Of a DNA stretch of 64,000 nt, positions 39,502 to 49,364 are shown piece after piece. The stretch's first letter is position 1; the number at the start of each line of letters is the position of its first letter. Source of the DNA: an uncultured Pelagibacteraceae bacterium (GTDB lineage Bacteria > Pseudomonadota > Alphaproteobacteria > Pelagibacterales > Pelagibacteraceae); assembly GCA_902614905.1 (NCBI GenBank), contig CACMMN010000005.1, positions 24,482-88,481 of the forward strand, in the 5' to 3' direction. The notes below the pieces were generated by a model. It was not told the origin of the DNA and did no database searches. It saw only the letters and a list, made by a program, of their open reading frames with translations. The position numbers and the translations under genes were made by a program.

Positions 39502-40395
39502 GTGATTAAAAAAGAGCTTCTAGCTTATTCTTTATTAGTAATTCAACCAATATTTATGGCAAGCAATCTTGTAGTTGCAAGAGGTGGAGTTGAATACATA
39601 CCGCCAATATCTCTTGCTTTTTGGCGGTGGTTAACAGTTTTTTTAATTCTTCTAATTTTTAATTACACAATTTTTTCTAAAAAAAAAATTATACTTAAAG
39701 AATATAAGAAATTGTTTTTTTTGGGTTTTATGGGATGCGGAGTTTGTGGAGCTTTTCCATTTATTGCAGGTCAAACTACGACAATAATAAATATGGGTAT
39801 AATTTATACTTCTTCTCCAATTTTTATAATTTTAATAAGCTATTTTTTTTTTAAAGAAAAAATGAATTTACTTAAAATAATAGGACTAATATCATGTTTA
39901 TTGGGAGTTATAATTATTATTATCAAAGGAGATTATTTAGCATTAATTGAACTAATGTTTACCAAAGGTGATCTCTGGATGTTAGGAGCATCCATTGGTT
40001 GGGCTTTATACTCTATATTTCTATTTTATTGGAAGTCATCGCTTAAAGTATTTGAACGTTTTACACTAATATCTTTATTTGGTGCTTTAAGTTTATTACC
40101 TTTTTATCTGACTGAAGAAATTTTTGTAAAAAGTACTACGTTTGATACAAACTTTATAATTTGGGTAATATTTGCTGCAGTCTCACCAGGGATAATTGCA
40201 TTTTCCTTGTATACCTATGCTCAAAGATATTTAGGAGCAACTACAACTGGTTTCACTTTATATCTTTTTACTGTGTATGGTGCTTTTTATGGAATTTTGT
40301 TTTTTGGTGAAAATTTAAAAACTTTCCATGTATATGGAACAATATTAGTATTTTTAGGTGTTTATTTAGTAAAATATAAAAAAAAAAATGTATAA
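39502..40395 (+). CDS. EamA/DMT-family transporter (GTG start)
   Basis: Multiple TM segments in two repeats; IFIILISYFFFKEKMNLLKIIGLISCLLGVIIII. Confidence 0.9.
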   Translation: MIKKELLAYSLLVIQPIFMASNLVVARGGVEYIPPISLAFWRWLTVFLILLIFNYTIFSKKKIILKEYKKLFFLGFMGCGVCGAFPFIAGQTTTIINMGIIYTSSPIFIILISYFFFKEKMNLLKIIGLISCLLGVIIIIIKGDYLALIELMFTKGDLWMLGASIGWALYSIFLFYWKSSLKVFERFTLISLFGALSLLPFYLTEEIFVKSTTFDTNFIIWVIFAAVSPGIIAFSLYTYAQRYLGATTTGFTLYLFTVYGAFYGILFFGENLKTFHVYGTILVFLGVYLVKYKKKNV

Positions 40396-41197
40396 GAAAA
40401 TTTCAATGATAATTTTAAATTCAGCTATAGCTTTAACAGTCATTTATCTAGTGGTTGTAATTGTTATTTTTCTTTCACAGAGAAAATTAATGTATCACCC
40501 TAATGAAAATAACTATCTTGAGGAAAATCAATTAAATCATAAAATTGAAAAAGTTTATATTAATTCAGATTTTAAACTTTTAGGCTGGCATCATGTAAAA
40601 AATAAAAAATTTAAAACATTGCTCTTTTTTCATGGTAATGCAGGAAATCTTCAAAATAGAATTTATAAATTAAACGATATTTCAAAACTTGATTTAAACT
40701 ATTTGATTATAGCTTACAGAGGATTTAGTGGTAATAAAGGTCAGCCAAATGAAATCGGTCTTTACAAAGATTCTGAGGTAGCAAAAAAATGGTTAAATAA
40801 TATTGGTGTATCTGACAAAGACATAATTTTATACGGCGAGTCGTTAGGAACAGCAGTGGCTGTTGATTTAGCATCAAAACATAATTTTGCAGGAATAATT
40901 TTAGAGTCGCCTTTTACATCAATGGTTAAATTATCAAAAATATATTATCCATATTTACCAGTAAAAATACTTTTGAAAGATAAATACGAATCGATAAAAA
41001 AAATTGATAAAATAAATTTTCCTAAAATGGTAATGCATGGTGACAAAGATAAAATTGTCCCTTTCAGCATGGGAAAAGAAATGTTCGAAAAGTTTTCTGA
41101 ACCCAAGTTAAGTTATTTTAGAAAAGGTGATGACCATATGATGGAATTTGATGAAGAGTTATTAGAAAAAATTAAAAATTTTTTAAAAATTATATAG
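40388..41197 (+). CDS. Alpha/beta hydrolase (BEM46/YfhR-like, membrane anchored)
   Basis: LLFFHGNAGNLQNR; IAYRGFSGNKGQPNE; LYGESLGTAVAVDLA; MHGDKDKIVPF. Confidence 0.92.
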   Translation: MYKKISMIILNSAIALTVIYLVVVIVIFLSQRKLMYHPNENNYLEENQLNHKIEKVYINSDFKLLGWHHVKNKKFKTLLFFHGNAGNLQNRIYKLNDISKLDLNYLIIAYRGFSGNKGQPNEIGLYKDSEVAKKWLNNIGVSDKDIILYGESLGTAVAVDLASKHNFAGIILESPFTSMVKLSKIYYPYLPVKILLKDKYESIKKIDKINFPKMVMHGDKDKIVPFSMGKEMFEKFSEPKLSYFRKGDDHMMEFDEELLEKIKNFLKII

Positions 41198-41200
41198 TGA

Positions 41201-42121
41201 TCAATTAAAATTAATGAAATTTTTAGAAAAACTTTCACTATCAAAGATTTGAAGATCATCCTCTTTTTCACCAAACCCCAAAGCGATAATCGGTAACTGA
41301 AATTTTTTAGAAACTGCAATTAAAATACCACCTTTTGCTGTACCATCAAGTTTGGTCATAATTAACCCTGTGATTGGTATAATCTTATTGAATTCTTCCA
41401 CTTGATTTATAGCGTTTTGACCAGACGTAGCGTCTAAGACTAAAATTACATCTTGTGGCGCTTTCTCATCTATTTTTTTTATTACATTTCCAATCTTTTT
41501 AAATTCATCCATTAAATTTTTTTTATTTTGCAATCTACCCGCTGTATCTATTAAAGTAATATCTATATTATTGTTCTTTGCAAACTCCATAGCCTTATAG
41601 GCAACGGATGCGGGATCACTTCCTGGTTCGGACTTAATTATTTCGCAACTTAATTTTTTTGACCATCTCTCCAGCTGATCAATTGCTGCTGCTCTAAATG
41701 TGTCACAAGCTGCAAAAATTACTTCATTATGATTTGATTTATAAAGTTTTGACATTTTTGCAATTGTTGTGGTTTTGCCTACACCATTTACTCCAGAGAT
41801 AAGAACTGCTTTTCTCGCTTCAGTTTTACTAAAAAAATTTTTGTTTTCTAAAGGTTTCAATAAAGAGTTTATGTAATTATTTATAATATTTTGAATCTCT
41901 TCAAGTTCGTTCTTACTTGGATCAATTTTACGGTTAGAAATTTCCTCTCTAATTTCTGAAGATGCTTTTACCCCTACATCTGATTGAATCAAAAATTCTT
42001 CAATTTTTTCTAATTCTTTATCACCAATTTCTTTGTTAATTATGATTTCTTTAATACCTTTAGAAAAATTTGAAGTAGTTTTTTTTAAACCGTCTTTAAA
42101 TTTTTTAAAAATATTTATCAT
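41201..42121 (-). CDS. ftsY: Signal recognition particle receptor FtsY
   Basis: ISGVNGVGKTTTIAKMSKLY; AACDTFRAAAIDQLERW; LIDTAGRLQNKKNLMDE; TKLDGTAKGG. Confidence 0.97.
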   Translation of the reverse strand: MINIFKKFKDGLKKTTSNFSKGIKEIIINKEIGDKELEKIEEFLIQSDVGVKASSEIREEISNRKIDPSKNELEEIQNIINNYINSLLKPLENKNFFSKTEARKAVLISGVNGVGKTTTIAKMSKLYKSNHNEVIFAACDTFRAAAIDQLERWSKKLSCEIIKSEPGSDPASVAYKAMEFAKNNNIDITLIDTAGRLQNKKNLMDEFKKIGNVIKKIDEKAPQDVILVLDATSGQNAINQVEEFNKIIPITGLIMTKLDGTAKGGILIAVSKKFQLPIIALGFGEKEDDLQIFDSESFSKNFINFN

Positions 42122-42930
42122 AGATTTAAATGAATTTTTTCTATATTAGATACATTTCCTTCCATAAGGATATTTCCATTAACGTCCTTATTTATTTTGA
42201 TCTTTCCTAATTTAAATTCAATTTCAGTAGGATAAATTGAAACTTTATTTATTTCACCCGCAATTGCTGTAGCACACGCTGCAGTACCACAAGCTTTAGT
42301 CAAGCCTGCTCCTCTTTCCCAATGTAAAACCTTAAAATGTTTATCATTAATTTTTTTTGCAAATGTCACGTTTACTTTTTCTGGAAACAAAGAATTACTT
42401 TCAATTTTAGGCCCTATATCTTTTATTTGAATTTTATCTAAATCTTCAGTAAAAAAAATTATATGCGGATTTCCAACATTCACTGCTGTCCCTGAAAGAT
42501 TAAGATTATCTATTTTAATTTCAACATTCTTTGTATCTACTTCTTTTGCTAAAGGTATTTCATTCCAATTTGTTTTAGGAATTCCAATATTAGTTTGGAT
42601 ATTATTCTCATTTAAGATTTTAGATTTTAGAATACCGCTCTCTGTTTCAAATGTGATTTCACTTTTAGCATTTTCTTTTGACAAAAGGCTTGCTACACAT
42701 CTCGTACCGTTACCACAAGCTGCTGAGTCGGATCCATCAGAATTTTTAAAAATTAAATAAGCATCAACTTTTTCACTTTTTTTAACTAAAATTAGTTGAT
42801 CGCAACCAATCTTTTTTCTGTCACAAATACTTTTTATTTGAGACTTATTTAATTCAAAGTCACTATCTCTTTGATCGATAATAACAAAGTCATTTCCTAA
42901 ACCATCCATTTTATATGCTTTAAAATCCAT
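42118..42930 (-). CDS. dapF: Diaminopimelate epimerase
   Basis: MDGLGNDFVIID; GSDSAACGNGTRCVA; WERGAGLTKACGTAACATA. Confidence 0.97.
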   Translation of the reverse strand: MDFKAYKMDGLGNDFVIIDQRDSDFELNKSQIKSICDRKKIGCDQLILVKKSEKVDAYLIFKNSDGSDSAACGNGTRCVASLLSKENAKSEITFETESGILKSKILNENNIQTNIGIPKTNWNEIPLAKEVDTKNVEIKIDNLNLSGTAVNVGNPHIIFFTEDLDKIQIKDIGPKIESNSLFPEKVNVTFAKKINDKHFKVLHWERGAGLTKACGTAACATAIAGEINKVSIYPTEIEFKLGKIKINKDVNGNILMEGNVSNIEKIHLNL

Positions 42931-42982
42931 ATATTTATACTTAACTTATTTATTGACTTTTTGAACCTCTATTATAGTTTCT

Positions 42983-43082
42983 CACCACTTCCGCAAAAAA
43001 ACAGCATTTTGCGGTGTCTTTGGAAACAAAGAGATCGACACCAGTCAGCGAGGGTTCGCCCACTGGTGCGATGACTGCTGGA
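42983..43082 (+). ncRNA. Candidate structured RNA/5' leader upstream of ffh
   Basis: Local GC-rich island with three hairpins (CCGCAAAA/TTTTGCGG; GGTGTC-TTTG-GAAA-CAAA-GAGATC-GACACC; CACCAGT-CAGCGA-GGG-TTCG-CCC-ACTGGTG) in an AT-rich gap. Confidence 0.75.
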
Positions 43083-43089
43083 TTAAAAT

Positions 43090-44448
43090 ATGTTTGAAAA
43101 TTTAACAAATAAATTCGAGGGCATACTCGAAAGATTTAAAAAATCACCATCACTTGATGAAGGTCAGGTTGATGATGGTTTAAGATTAATAAGACAAGCT
43201 CTATTAGAAGCAGATGTTTCTTTAGACGTCACAAAAGAATTTATCAATAATGTTAAACCGAAAGTTTTAGGGAAAGAAATTCTAAGATCAACAGCTCCTG
43301 GGCAGATGGTTGTAAAAATTGTTTATGACGAGCTTGTAAATTTCTTAGGTGATAAAAATCAAGAAATTAATTTAAAATCTAATCCACCAATTTCAATTAT
43401 GATGGTAGGCCTCCAAGGATCTGGTAAGACAACTAGTACCGCAAAATTATCTAAATTTTTAGAAAAAAATAACAAAAAAAAGATCATGATGGCAAGTTTA
43501 GATATCTATCGTCCTGCTGCTCAAGACCAATTAAAAGTTCTTGGCGAGCAAAATAATATTCAAACACTACCAATAATAGAAGGTCAAACACCCACGGATA
43601 TTTGCAGAAGAGCCTTAACGGCTGCAAACCTTAATGGCTCAGATGTTATTATTTTTGATACCGCTGGAAGAACACAAATCGATTTACAGATGATGAGTGA
43701 AATAAAACAAATAGAGGAAGTCATAAAACCAACTGAAACAATACTGGTTGCTGATTCACTTACTGGCCAAGTAGCTGCTAATGTTGCAAAGGAATTTGGA
43801 AATACAGTAAAACTTACAGGAATAATTTTAACACGTGCTGATGGAGATGGAAGAGGTGGTGCAGCACTTAGTATGAAACATGTTGCTAATGTGCCAATCA
43901 AATTTTTAGGAATAGGAGAAAAAATTGAAAATCTAGAAATTTTTCACCCTGACAGGATTGCAAATAGAATTTTAGGCATGGGAGATATCGTTTCTCTAGT
44001 TGAGAAAGCAGCACAAGACATCGACGAAGAAAAATTAAAAGAAGCTGAAGAAACTTTAAAAAAAGGACAATTTTCACTAGATGATTATTTAACACAATTA
44101 AGACAAATGAAAAAAATGGGTGGTATAGAGGGAGTAATGTCTTTTTTACCAGGTGTCTCAAAATTAAAATCACAAATGGATCAAGCAGGCGTTGATGAAA
44201 AAATTATAACCCAAAATGAGGCAGTAATATTGTCAATGACAAAACAAGAAAGAGATAATCCTAAAATAATAAATGGATCTAGAAAAAAAAGAATTGCTAA
44301 TGGCTCTGGTACAGATATTGCCACTATCAATAAATTGTTAAAACAATTTAAAATGATGTCTGACATGATGAAAAAAATGTCAAAAGGAAACACAAAAGGG
44401 TTAATGGATAAAGGATTGCCACCAGAACTCTTCAATCAATTAAAATAA
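43090..44448 (+). CDS. ffh: Signal recognition particle protein Ffh
   Basis: [45 protein letters not shown]-terminal M domain. Confidence 0.98.
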   Translation: MFENLTNKFEGILERFKKSPSLDEGQVDDGLRLIRQALLEADVSLDVTKEFINNVKPKVLGKEILRSTAPGQMVVKIVYDELVNFLGDKNQEINLKSNPPISIMMVGLQGSGKTTSTAKLSKFLEKNNKKKIMMASLDIYRPAAQDQLKVLGEQNNIQTLPIIEGQTPTDICRRALTAANLNGSDVIIFDTAGRTQIDLQMMSEIKQIEEVIKPTETILVADSLTGQVAANVAKEFGNTVKLTGIILTRADGDGRGGAALSMKHVANVPIKFLGIGEKIENLEIFHPDRIANRILGMGDIVSLVEKAAQDIDEEKLKEAEETLKKGQFSLDDYLTQLRQMKKMGGIEGVMSFLPGVSKLKSQMDQAGVDEKIITQNEAVILSMTKQERDNPKIINGSRKKRIANGSGTDIATINKLLKQFKMMSDMMKKMSKGNTKGLMDKGLPPELFNQLK

Positions 44449-44461
44449 TAAAGGAGAAAAA

Positions 44462-44977
44462 ATGTTAAAACTTAGATTATCAATGGGCGGTACAAAAAAA
44501 AGACCAGTATATAAGATAGTTGTAGCAGACAGCAGATTTCCAAGAGATGGAAGATTTATAGAAAAACTAGGATATTTCAATCCACTGTTACCAAAAGATA
44601 AAAAAGATAGAGTAGGTCTTGAATCTGAAAGAATTAAATATTGGTTAAGTCAAGGAGCAAAACCAACTACTAGAGTTGCAAGAATTTTAGGGGAGAATAA
44701 ATTAATTGAAATGCCTGCAGCTGGTAATAATCCCAACAAGGCTATTCCAAAAAAAGATAGAAAAAAACAAGATGCTGGTGCTGAAAAAAAAGAGGATAAA
44801 AAAACTGATGCTCCAAAAGAAGCTCCAAAGGCAGAAGAGAAAAAAGCTGATGCTCCAAAAGAAGCTCCAAAGGCAGAAGAGAAAAAAGCTGATGCTCCAA
44901 AAGAAGCTCCAAAGGCAGAAGAGAAAAAAGCTGATGCTCCAAAAGAATCTCCAAAGGCAGAGGAAAATAAAAAATAA
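44462..44977 (+). CDS. rpsP: 30S ribosomal protein S16 with repetitive C-terminal extension
   Basis: [41 protein letters not shown]; then repeats of [14 protein letters not shown]. Confidence 0.97.
   Translation: MLKLRLSMGGTKKRPVYKIVVADSRFPRDGRFIEKLGYFNPLLPKDKKDRVGLESERIKYWLSQGAKPTTRVARILGENKLIEMPAAGNNPNKAIPKKDRKKQDAGAEKKEDKKTDAPKEAPKAEEKKADAPKEAPKAEEKKADAPKEAPKAEEKKADAPKESPKAEENKK
44804..44971 (+). repeat. Four near-identical 42-bp tandem repeats within rpsP 3' end
   Basis: Unit (g/a)ctgatgctccaaaagaagctccaaaggcagaagagaaaaaa at 44804, 44846, 44888, 44930 (last copy diverged). Confidence 0.97.
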
Positions 44978-45663
44978 TGTTTCAAGTAAAAATATTCACT
45001 TTATATCCAGACTTTTTTCCAGGAATTCTAAGCAAAGGTATATATGGAAGAGCAATTGAGAAAAGTTTGTGGAACTTGGATGTAATCAATATTAGAGACT
45101 ACGCAAAGGATAAGCATAAAACAGTAGATGATACTCCTTACGGAGGTGGTGAAGGAATGGTTTTAAAACCTGATGTAGTTGCAAAAGCACTAGATCAAAA
45201 TTTAAAAAAAAATGAAAAAATTATTTATTTAACACCTAAAGGAAAGACTTTTGATCAAAATAAAGCAAAAAAATTTTTGAACGAAAAAAAAATAAATATT
45301 CTTTGTGGTCATTTTGAAGGAATTGACCAAAGAGTCATAGAGTCCAGAGGTATTGAAGAGATCAGTATTGGGGACTACATTTTGTCAGGTGGCGAGACAG
45401 CTGCATACGTAATTTTGGATAGCATATTAAGACTTGTGCCGGGTGTTCTAGGAAATGAAAATTCGTATAAAGACGAAAGTTTTGAAAATGGTTTATTGGA
45501 GTATCCTCAGTATACAAAACCACAAATATGGGAAAAAACACCAGTTCCTGAGGTGCTTTTATCAGGAGATCATAGCAAAATTAAAGACTGGCGTTTATCT
45601 CAATCAGAGGCTATAACACGCCACCGAAGACCAGACTTGTGGCAAAAATATAAAAAGAATTAA
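44977..45663 (+). CDS. trmD: tRNA (guanine-N1)-methyltransferase
   Basis: [71 protein letters not shown]. Confidence 0.98.
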   Translation: MFQVKIFTLYPDFFPGILSKGIYGRAIEKSLWNLDVINIRDYAKDKHKTVDDTPYGGGEGMVLKPDVVAKALDQNLKKNEKIIYLTPKGKTFDQNKAKKFLNEKKINILCGHFEGIDQRVIESRGIEEISIGDYILSGGETAAYVILDSILRLVPGVLGNENSYKDESFENGLLEYPQYTKPQIWEKTPVPEVLLSGDHSKIKDWRLSQSEAITRHRRPDLWQKYKKN

Positions 45664-45679
45664 ATTGATAAACATACAA

Positions 45680-46204
45680 ATGAAAAATATTGAAGAAATA
45701 AATAGAGAGAACGTAAAGAAAATCTCAGCAGAAAAAAAATTACCAGATTTCTTTCCTGGAGATATTATTAAAGTTGGTGTTAGAATTACAGAAGGAAAGA
45801 GAGAAAGAATTCAATATTTTGAGGGCGTTTGTATAGCAAAAAAAAATAGAGACATTAACTCTTCATTTACAGTAAGAAAAATATCATTTGGCGAAGGAGT
45901 TGAAAGAACATTTGCACTCTTTAGTCCAATTGTTGATACTATTAAAGTCATAAGATCTGGAAAAGTAAGAAGAGCTAAACTATACTACTTAAGAGACAGA
46001 ACAGGGAAATCAGCAAAAATTGCTGAAAAAATTAAAAAGAAAATCGGTATTGATATAGAGACAAAACCTGAGGGAGTAACAGAGGAAAATGTTGTTAAAC
46101 AGACAACAAAAGATGATAAAGTAGAAACTCCTGAGGATGATAAATCTCCGTCTTTAAAAAAAGATGAGAGTCTTAAAGAAGATAGCACTAAAAAGGCTAA
46201 ATAA
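45680..46204 (+). CDS. rplS: 50S ribosomal protein L19 with acidic/basic C-terminal extension
   Basis: [60 protein letters not shown]. Confidence 0.97.
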   Translation: MKNIEEINRENVKKISAEKKLPDFFPGDIIKVGVRITEGKRERIQYFEGVCIAKKNRDINSSFTVRKISFGEGVERTFALFSPIVDTIKVIRSGKVRRAKLYYLRDRTGKSAKIAEKIKKKIGIDIETKPEGVTEENVVKQTTKDDKVETPEDDKSPSLKKDESLKEDSTKKAK

Positions 46205-46220
46205 AATTAAACTTTTTTAA

Positions 46221-47624
46221 ATGTCAAAAACTTTATACGATAAAATCTGGGAAGAACATTTAGTACATCAGCAAGAAGATGGCACATCTTTGTTATTTGT
46301 CGATAGACATTTAATACATGAGGTTACTAGTCCCCAAGCTTTTGAAGGTTTAAGAAATTCTAACAGGAAAGTCAGAAATCCCGAATTAACACTTGCTGTT
46401 GCAGATCATAATGTTCCAACTACAGATAGATCTAAAGGTATCGCAGATGAGGAGTCTAAAATCCAAGTTGATACACTAGGTAGGAATTGTAAGGAGTTTG
46501 GAATTAAACTTTTTGGAATGTCTGACAAAAGACAGGGTATAGTACATATTATTGGGCCAGAGCAAGGATTTACACAGCCTGGGAACATAATTGTTTGTGG
46601 AGATAGTCATACAGCAACCCATGGAGCTTTTGGCGCATTAGCTTTTGGAATAGGTACTTCAGAAGTTGAGCATGTATTGGCAACCCAAACGTTAGTTCAA
46701 AAAAAATCAAAAAATTTAAGAATAAGCGTTAATGGTAAATTACCAATCGGAGTAACATCTAAAGATGTAATTTTACAAATAATAGGAAAAATTGGAACTG
46801 CTGGCGGTACAGGTTATGTCATTGAATATGCTGGAGATGTTATCTCATCATTGACAGTGGAAAATAGAATGACAATTTGCAACATGACAATCGAAGGCGG
46901 TGCAAGAGCAGGATTGATAGCTCCTGACGAAAAGATATTTAAATATTTAAAAGGTAAACCGATGGCACCAAAAAATGAAATCTGGGATAAAGCTGTTGAA
47001 TATTGGAGTAAACTTAATTCAGATAATAACGCTAATTTTGATAAAGAAGTTACACTTAAAGGAGAAGACATACAGCCAATGGTTACTTGGGGTACATCAC
47101 CACAAGATGTTATTACAATAGATGGAAAAGTCCCTAATCCGTCTGATGAAAAAGATAATGACAGAAGAAACTCGATTGAAAGATCTTTAAAATATATGGG
47201 TCTTAAACCAAATACATTAATTAAAGATATAAAAATTGACAAAGTTTTCATAGGTAGCTGTACAAATGGTAGAATTGAAGATTTAAGAGATGCTGCAAAA
47301 ATTCTAAAGGATAAGAAAATTGCATCTCATGTAAAAGCCATGGTCGTTCCAGGATCAGGGTTAGTAAAAGAACAAGCTGAACAAGAGGGTTTAGATAAAA
47401 TATTTTTAAATTCTGGATTTGAGTGGAGAGAACCAGGATGTTCCATGTGTTTAGCAATGAATGCTGATAAACTTAAACCAGAGGAAAGATGCGCATCAAC
47501 ATCTAACAGAAATTTTGAGGGTAGACAGGGTAGAGGTGGTAGAACACATTTAGTTAGCCCAGCTATGGCAGCAGCTGCAGCAATTTCTGGAAATTTTGAT
47601 GATGTAAGAAAGTATAAAAATTAA
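46221..47624 (+). CDS. leuC: 3-isopropylmalate dehydratase large subunit
   Basis: [69 protein letters not shown]. Confidence 0.98.
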   Translation: MSKTLYDKIWEEHLVHQQEDGTSLLFVDRHLIHEVTSPQAFEGLRNSNRKVRNPELTLAVADHNVPTTDRSKGIADEESKIQVDTLGRNCKEFGIKLFGMSDKRQGIVHIIGPEQGFTQPGNIIVCGDSHTATHGAFGALAFGIGTSEVEHVLATQTLVQKKSKNLRISVNGKLPIGVTSKDVILQIIGKIGTAGGTGYVIEYAGDVISSLTVENRMTICNMTIEGGARAGLIAPDEKIFKYLKGKPMAPKNEIWDKAVEYWSKLNSDNNANFDKEVTLKGEDIQPMVTWGTSPQDVITIDGKVPNPSDEKDNDRRNSIERSLKYMGLKPNTLIKDIKIDKVFIGSCTNGRIEDLRDAAKILKDKKIASHVKAMVVPGSGLVKEQAEQEGLDKIFLNSGFEWREPGCSMCLAMNADKLKPEERCASTSNRNFEGRQGRGGRTHLVSPAMAAAAAISGNFDDVRKYKN

Positions 47625-48229
47625 TGAAAAAGTTTAATAAATTAAAAAGCATTCCTGCATACATACCAATAGTTAATATCGATACGGATATGATAATCCC
47701 TAAACAATTTTTAAAAACTATTAAAAGGACAGGTTTAGGAAAAAATCTTTTTTTTGAGATGAGATATGATGATGAAGGTAAAGAAATTTCTGACTTTGTT
47801 CTAAATAATGAACCTTACAATCAATCAAAAATATTAATCACTGGTAAAAATTTTGGATGTGGCTCATCGAGAGAACATGCACCTTGGGCACTTTTAGACT
47901 TTGGTATTACTTGTGTAATAAGTTCTAGTTATGCAGATATATTTTACAATAATTGTTTCAAAAATGGCATCTTACCAATAACTATCAAAGAGGAAGTAAT
48001 AAAAGAATTATCTGAATATTCTACAAGGAAAGAAGAAATATCCATAAACTTGGAGGATCAGTCTATAAAATTTGGGAATAATGAAATTAAGTTTGAAATT
48101 GATGAATTTAAAAAAAAATGCCTTCTAGAAGGTTTAGATGATATCTCTCTTTCGTTAGCCCAGTCTTCAAAGATTTCAGCTTATGAAAGCAAAATAAAGT
48201 CATCGAAGCCTTGGATTTTTAATGATTAA
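47624..48229 (+). CDS. leuD: 3-isopropylmalate dehydratase small subunit
   Basis: [36 protein letters not shown]. Confidence 0.97.
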   Translation: MKKFNKLKSIPAYIPIVNIDTDMIIPKQFLKTIKRTGLGKNLFFEMRYDDEGKEISDFVLNNEPYNQSKILITGKNFGCGSSREHAPWALLDFGITCVISSSYADIFYNNCFKNGILPITIKEEVIKELSEYSTRKEEISINLEDQSIKFGNNEIKFEIDEFKKKCLLEGLDDISLSLAQSSKISAYESKIKSSKPWIFND

Positions 48230-49331
48230 AGTAAAAAAAAGAAAAATTTTACTTTTACCTGGGGATGGTATTGGTCCAGAAGTAATCAATGAGGTAAAAA
48301 AAATAATTGAATGGTTTAATAAAAATAGATCGCTTGATTTCGAAGTAGATCAAGATTTAGTAGGTGGGGCTGCGTATGATAAATTTAAAACTCCCATTAC
48401 CGACGAAGTATTTTTTAAAGCCTTAGAATGTGAAGCAGTAATTTTAGGCGCTGTAGGAGGCCCTAAATGGGATAACTTAGATTTTTCTAAAAAACCAGAA
48501 AGAGCATTACTAAAATTAAGAAAAGAACTTAAACTTTTTGCAAATTTACGACCTGCTATTTGTTTTAAACAGTTAGTTGAGGCTTCTAGTTTAAAACCCG
48601 AAATAGTATCAGGACTTGATATAATGATTGTAAGGGAATTGACTGGAGGAATTTATTTTGGTGAACCAAGAGGTATAAAGCCCATCGATAATGGAGAAAG
48701 AAAAGGAATTAATACTCATACATATACATCCAAAGAAATTGAAAGAGTTGCAAGAGTTGCTTTTGAATTAGCCAAAAAAAGAAATAATAAAGTTACTTCT
48801 TGTGAGAAATCAAATGTTATGGAAGCTGGTCAACTGTGGAAAGAGGAGGTAACAACTCTTCACAAAAAAGACTATAAAGACGTAAATTTAGAACACATGC
48901 TTGCTGATAACTGTGCTATGCAGTTATTAAGAAATCCAAAACAATTCGATGTAATAGTAACTGATAATTTGTTTGGAGATATACTTTCTGATGAAGCAGC
49001 AATGCTTACAGGTTCATTAGGATTACTACCTTCAGCCTCACTTGGTGCAAAAGATAAAGATGGAAATTTAAGATCAATGTACGAACCTGTGCATGGTTCT
49101 GCTCCAGATATCGCAGGCAAAGGTATTGCTAATCCAATTGCAACAATTTTAAGTTTTTCAATGGCTTTAAAATATTCTTTAAACTTAGATAAAGAGTCCA
49201 CTGAATTGGACAATGCAGTTCAGAAAGTTTTAGACGATGGATTAAGGACAAAAGACATTATTTCTAAAGGAAAAAAAGAAGTTTCCACCTCTATGATGGG
49301 GGATGCGATTATTGCGTGTTTGCAAAAATAA
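48222..49331 (+). CDS. leuB: 3-isopropylmalate dehydrogenase
   Basis: [69 protein letters not shown]. Confidence 0.98.
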   Translation: MIKVKKRKILLLPGDGIGPEVINEVKKIIEWFNKNRSLDFEVDQDLVGGAAYDKFKTPITDEVFFKALECEAVILGAVGGPKWDNLDFSKKPERALLKLRKELKLFANLRPAICFKQLVEASSLKPEIVSGLDIMIVRELTGGIYFGEPRGIKPIDNGERKGINTHTYTSKEIERVARVAFELAKKRNNKVTSCEKSNVMEAGQLWKEEVTTLHKKDYKDVNLEHMLADNCAMQLLRNPKQFDVIVTDNLFGDILSDEAAMLTGSLGLLPSASLGAKDKDGNLRSMYEPVHGSAPDIAGKGIANPIATILSFSMALKYSLNLDKESTELDNAVQKVLDDGLRTKDIISKGKKEVSTSMMGDAIIACLQK

Positions 49332-49364
49332 TTAAATTATCTTAATTTAAGTATAGTAAAAAAA

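Noticed and set aside
42930-43090. SRP 4.5S RNA (ffs) beside ffh
   Set aside because: The conserved helix-8 sequence (GGTC..GGAAGG..AGCAGC type) is not present in either orientation; kept only as an uncharacterised structured leader.
43584-44435. Antisense ORFs opposite ffh
   Set aside because: Low-complexity translations without motifs, lying wholly under a clearly conserved gene.
44650-45059. Three repeat-rich ORFs overlapping rpsP (44650-44985 -, 44706-45059 +, 44742-44954 -)
   Set aside because: They are alternative-frame or antisense readings of the 42-bp rpsP repeats; a repeat whose length is a multiple of 3 keeps all frames open.
46814-47457. Antisense ORFs opposite leuC
   Set aside because: No family features; leuC on the + strand is unambiguous.
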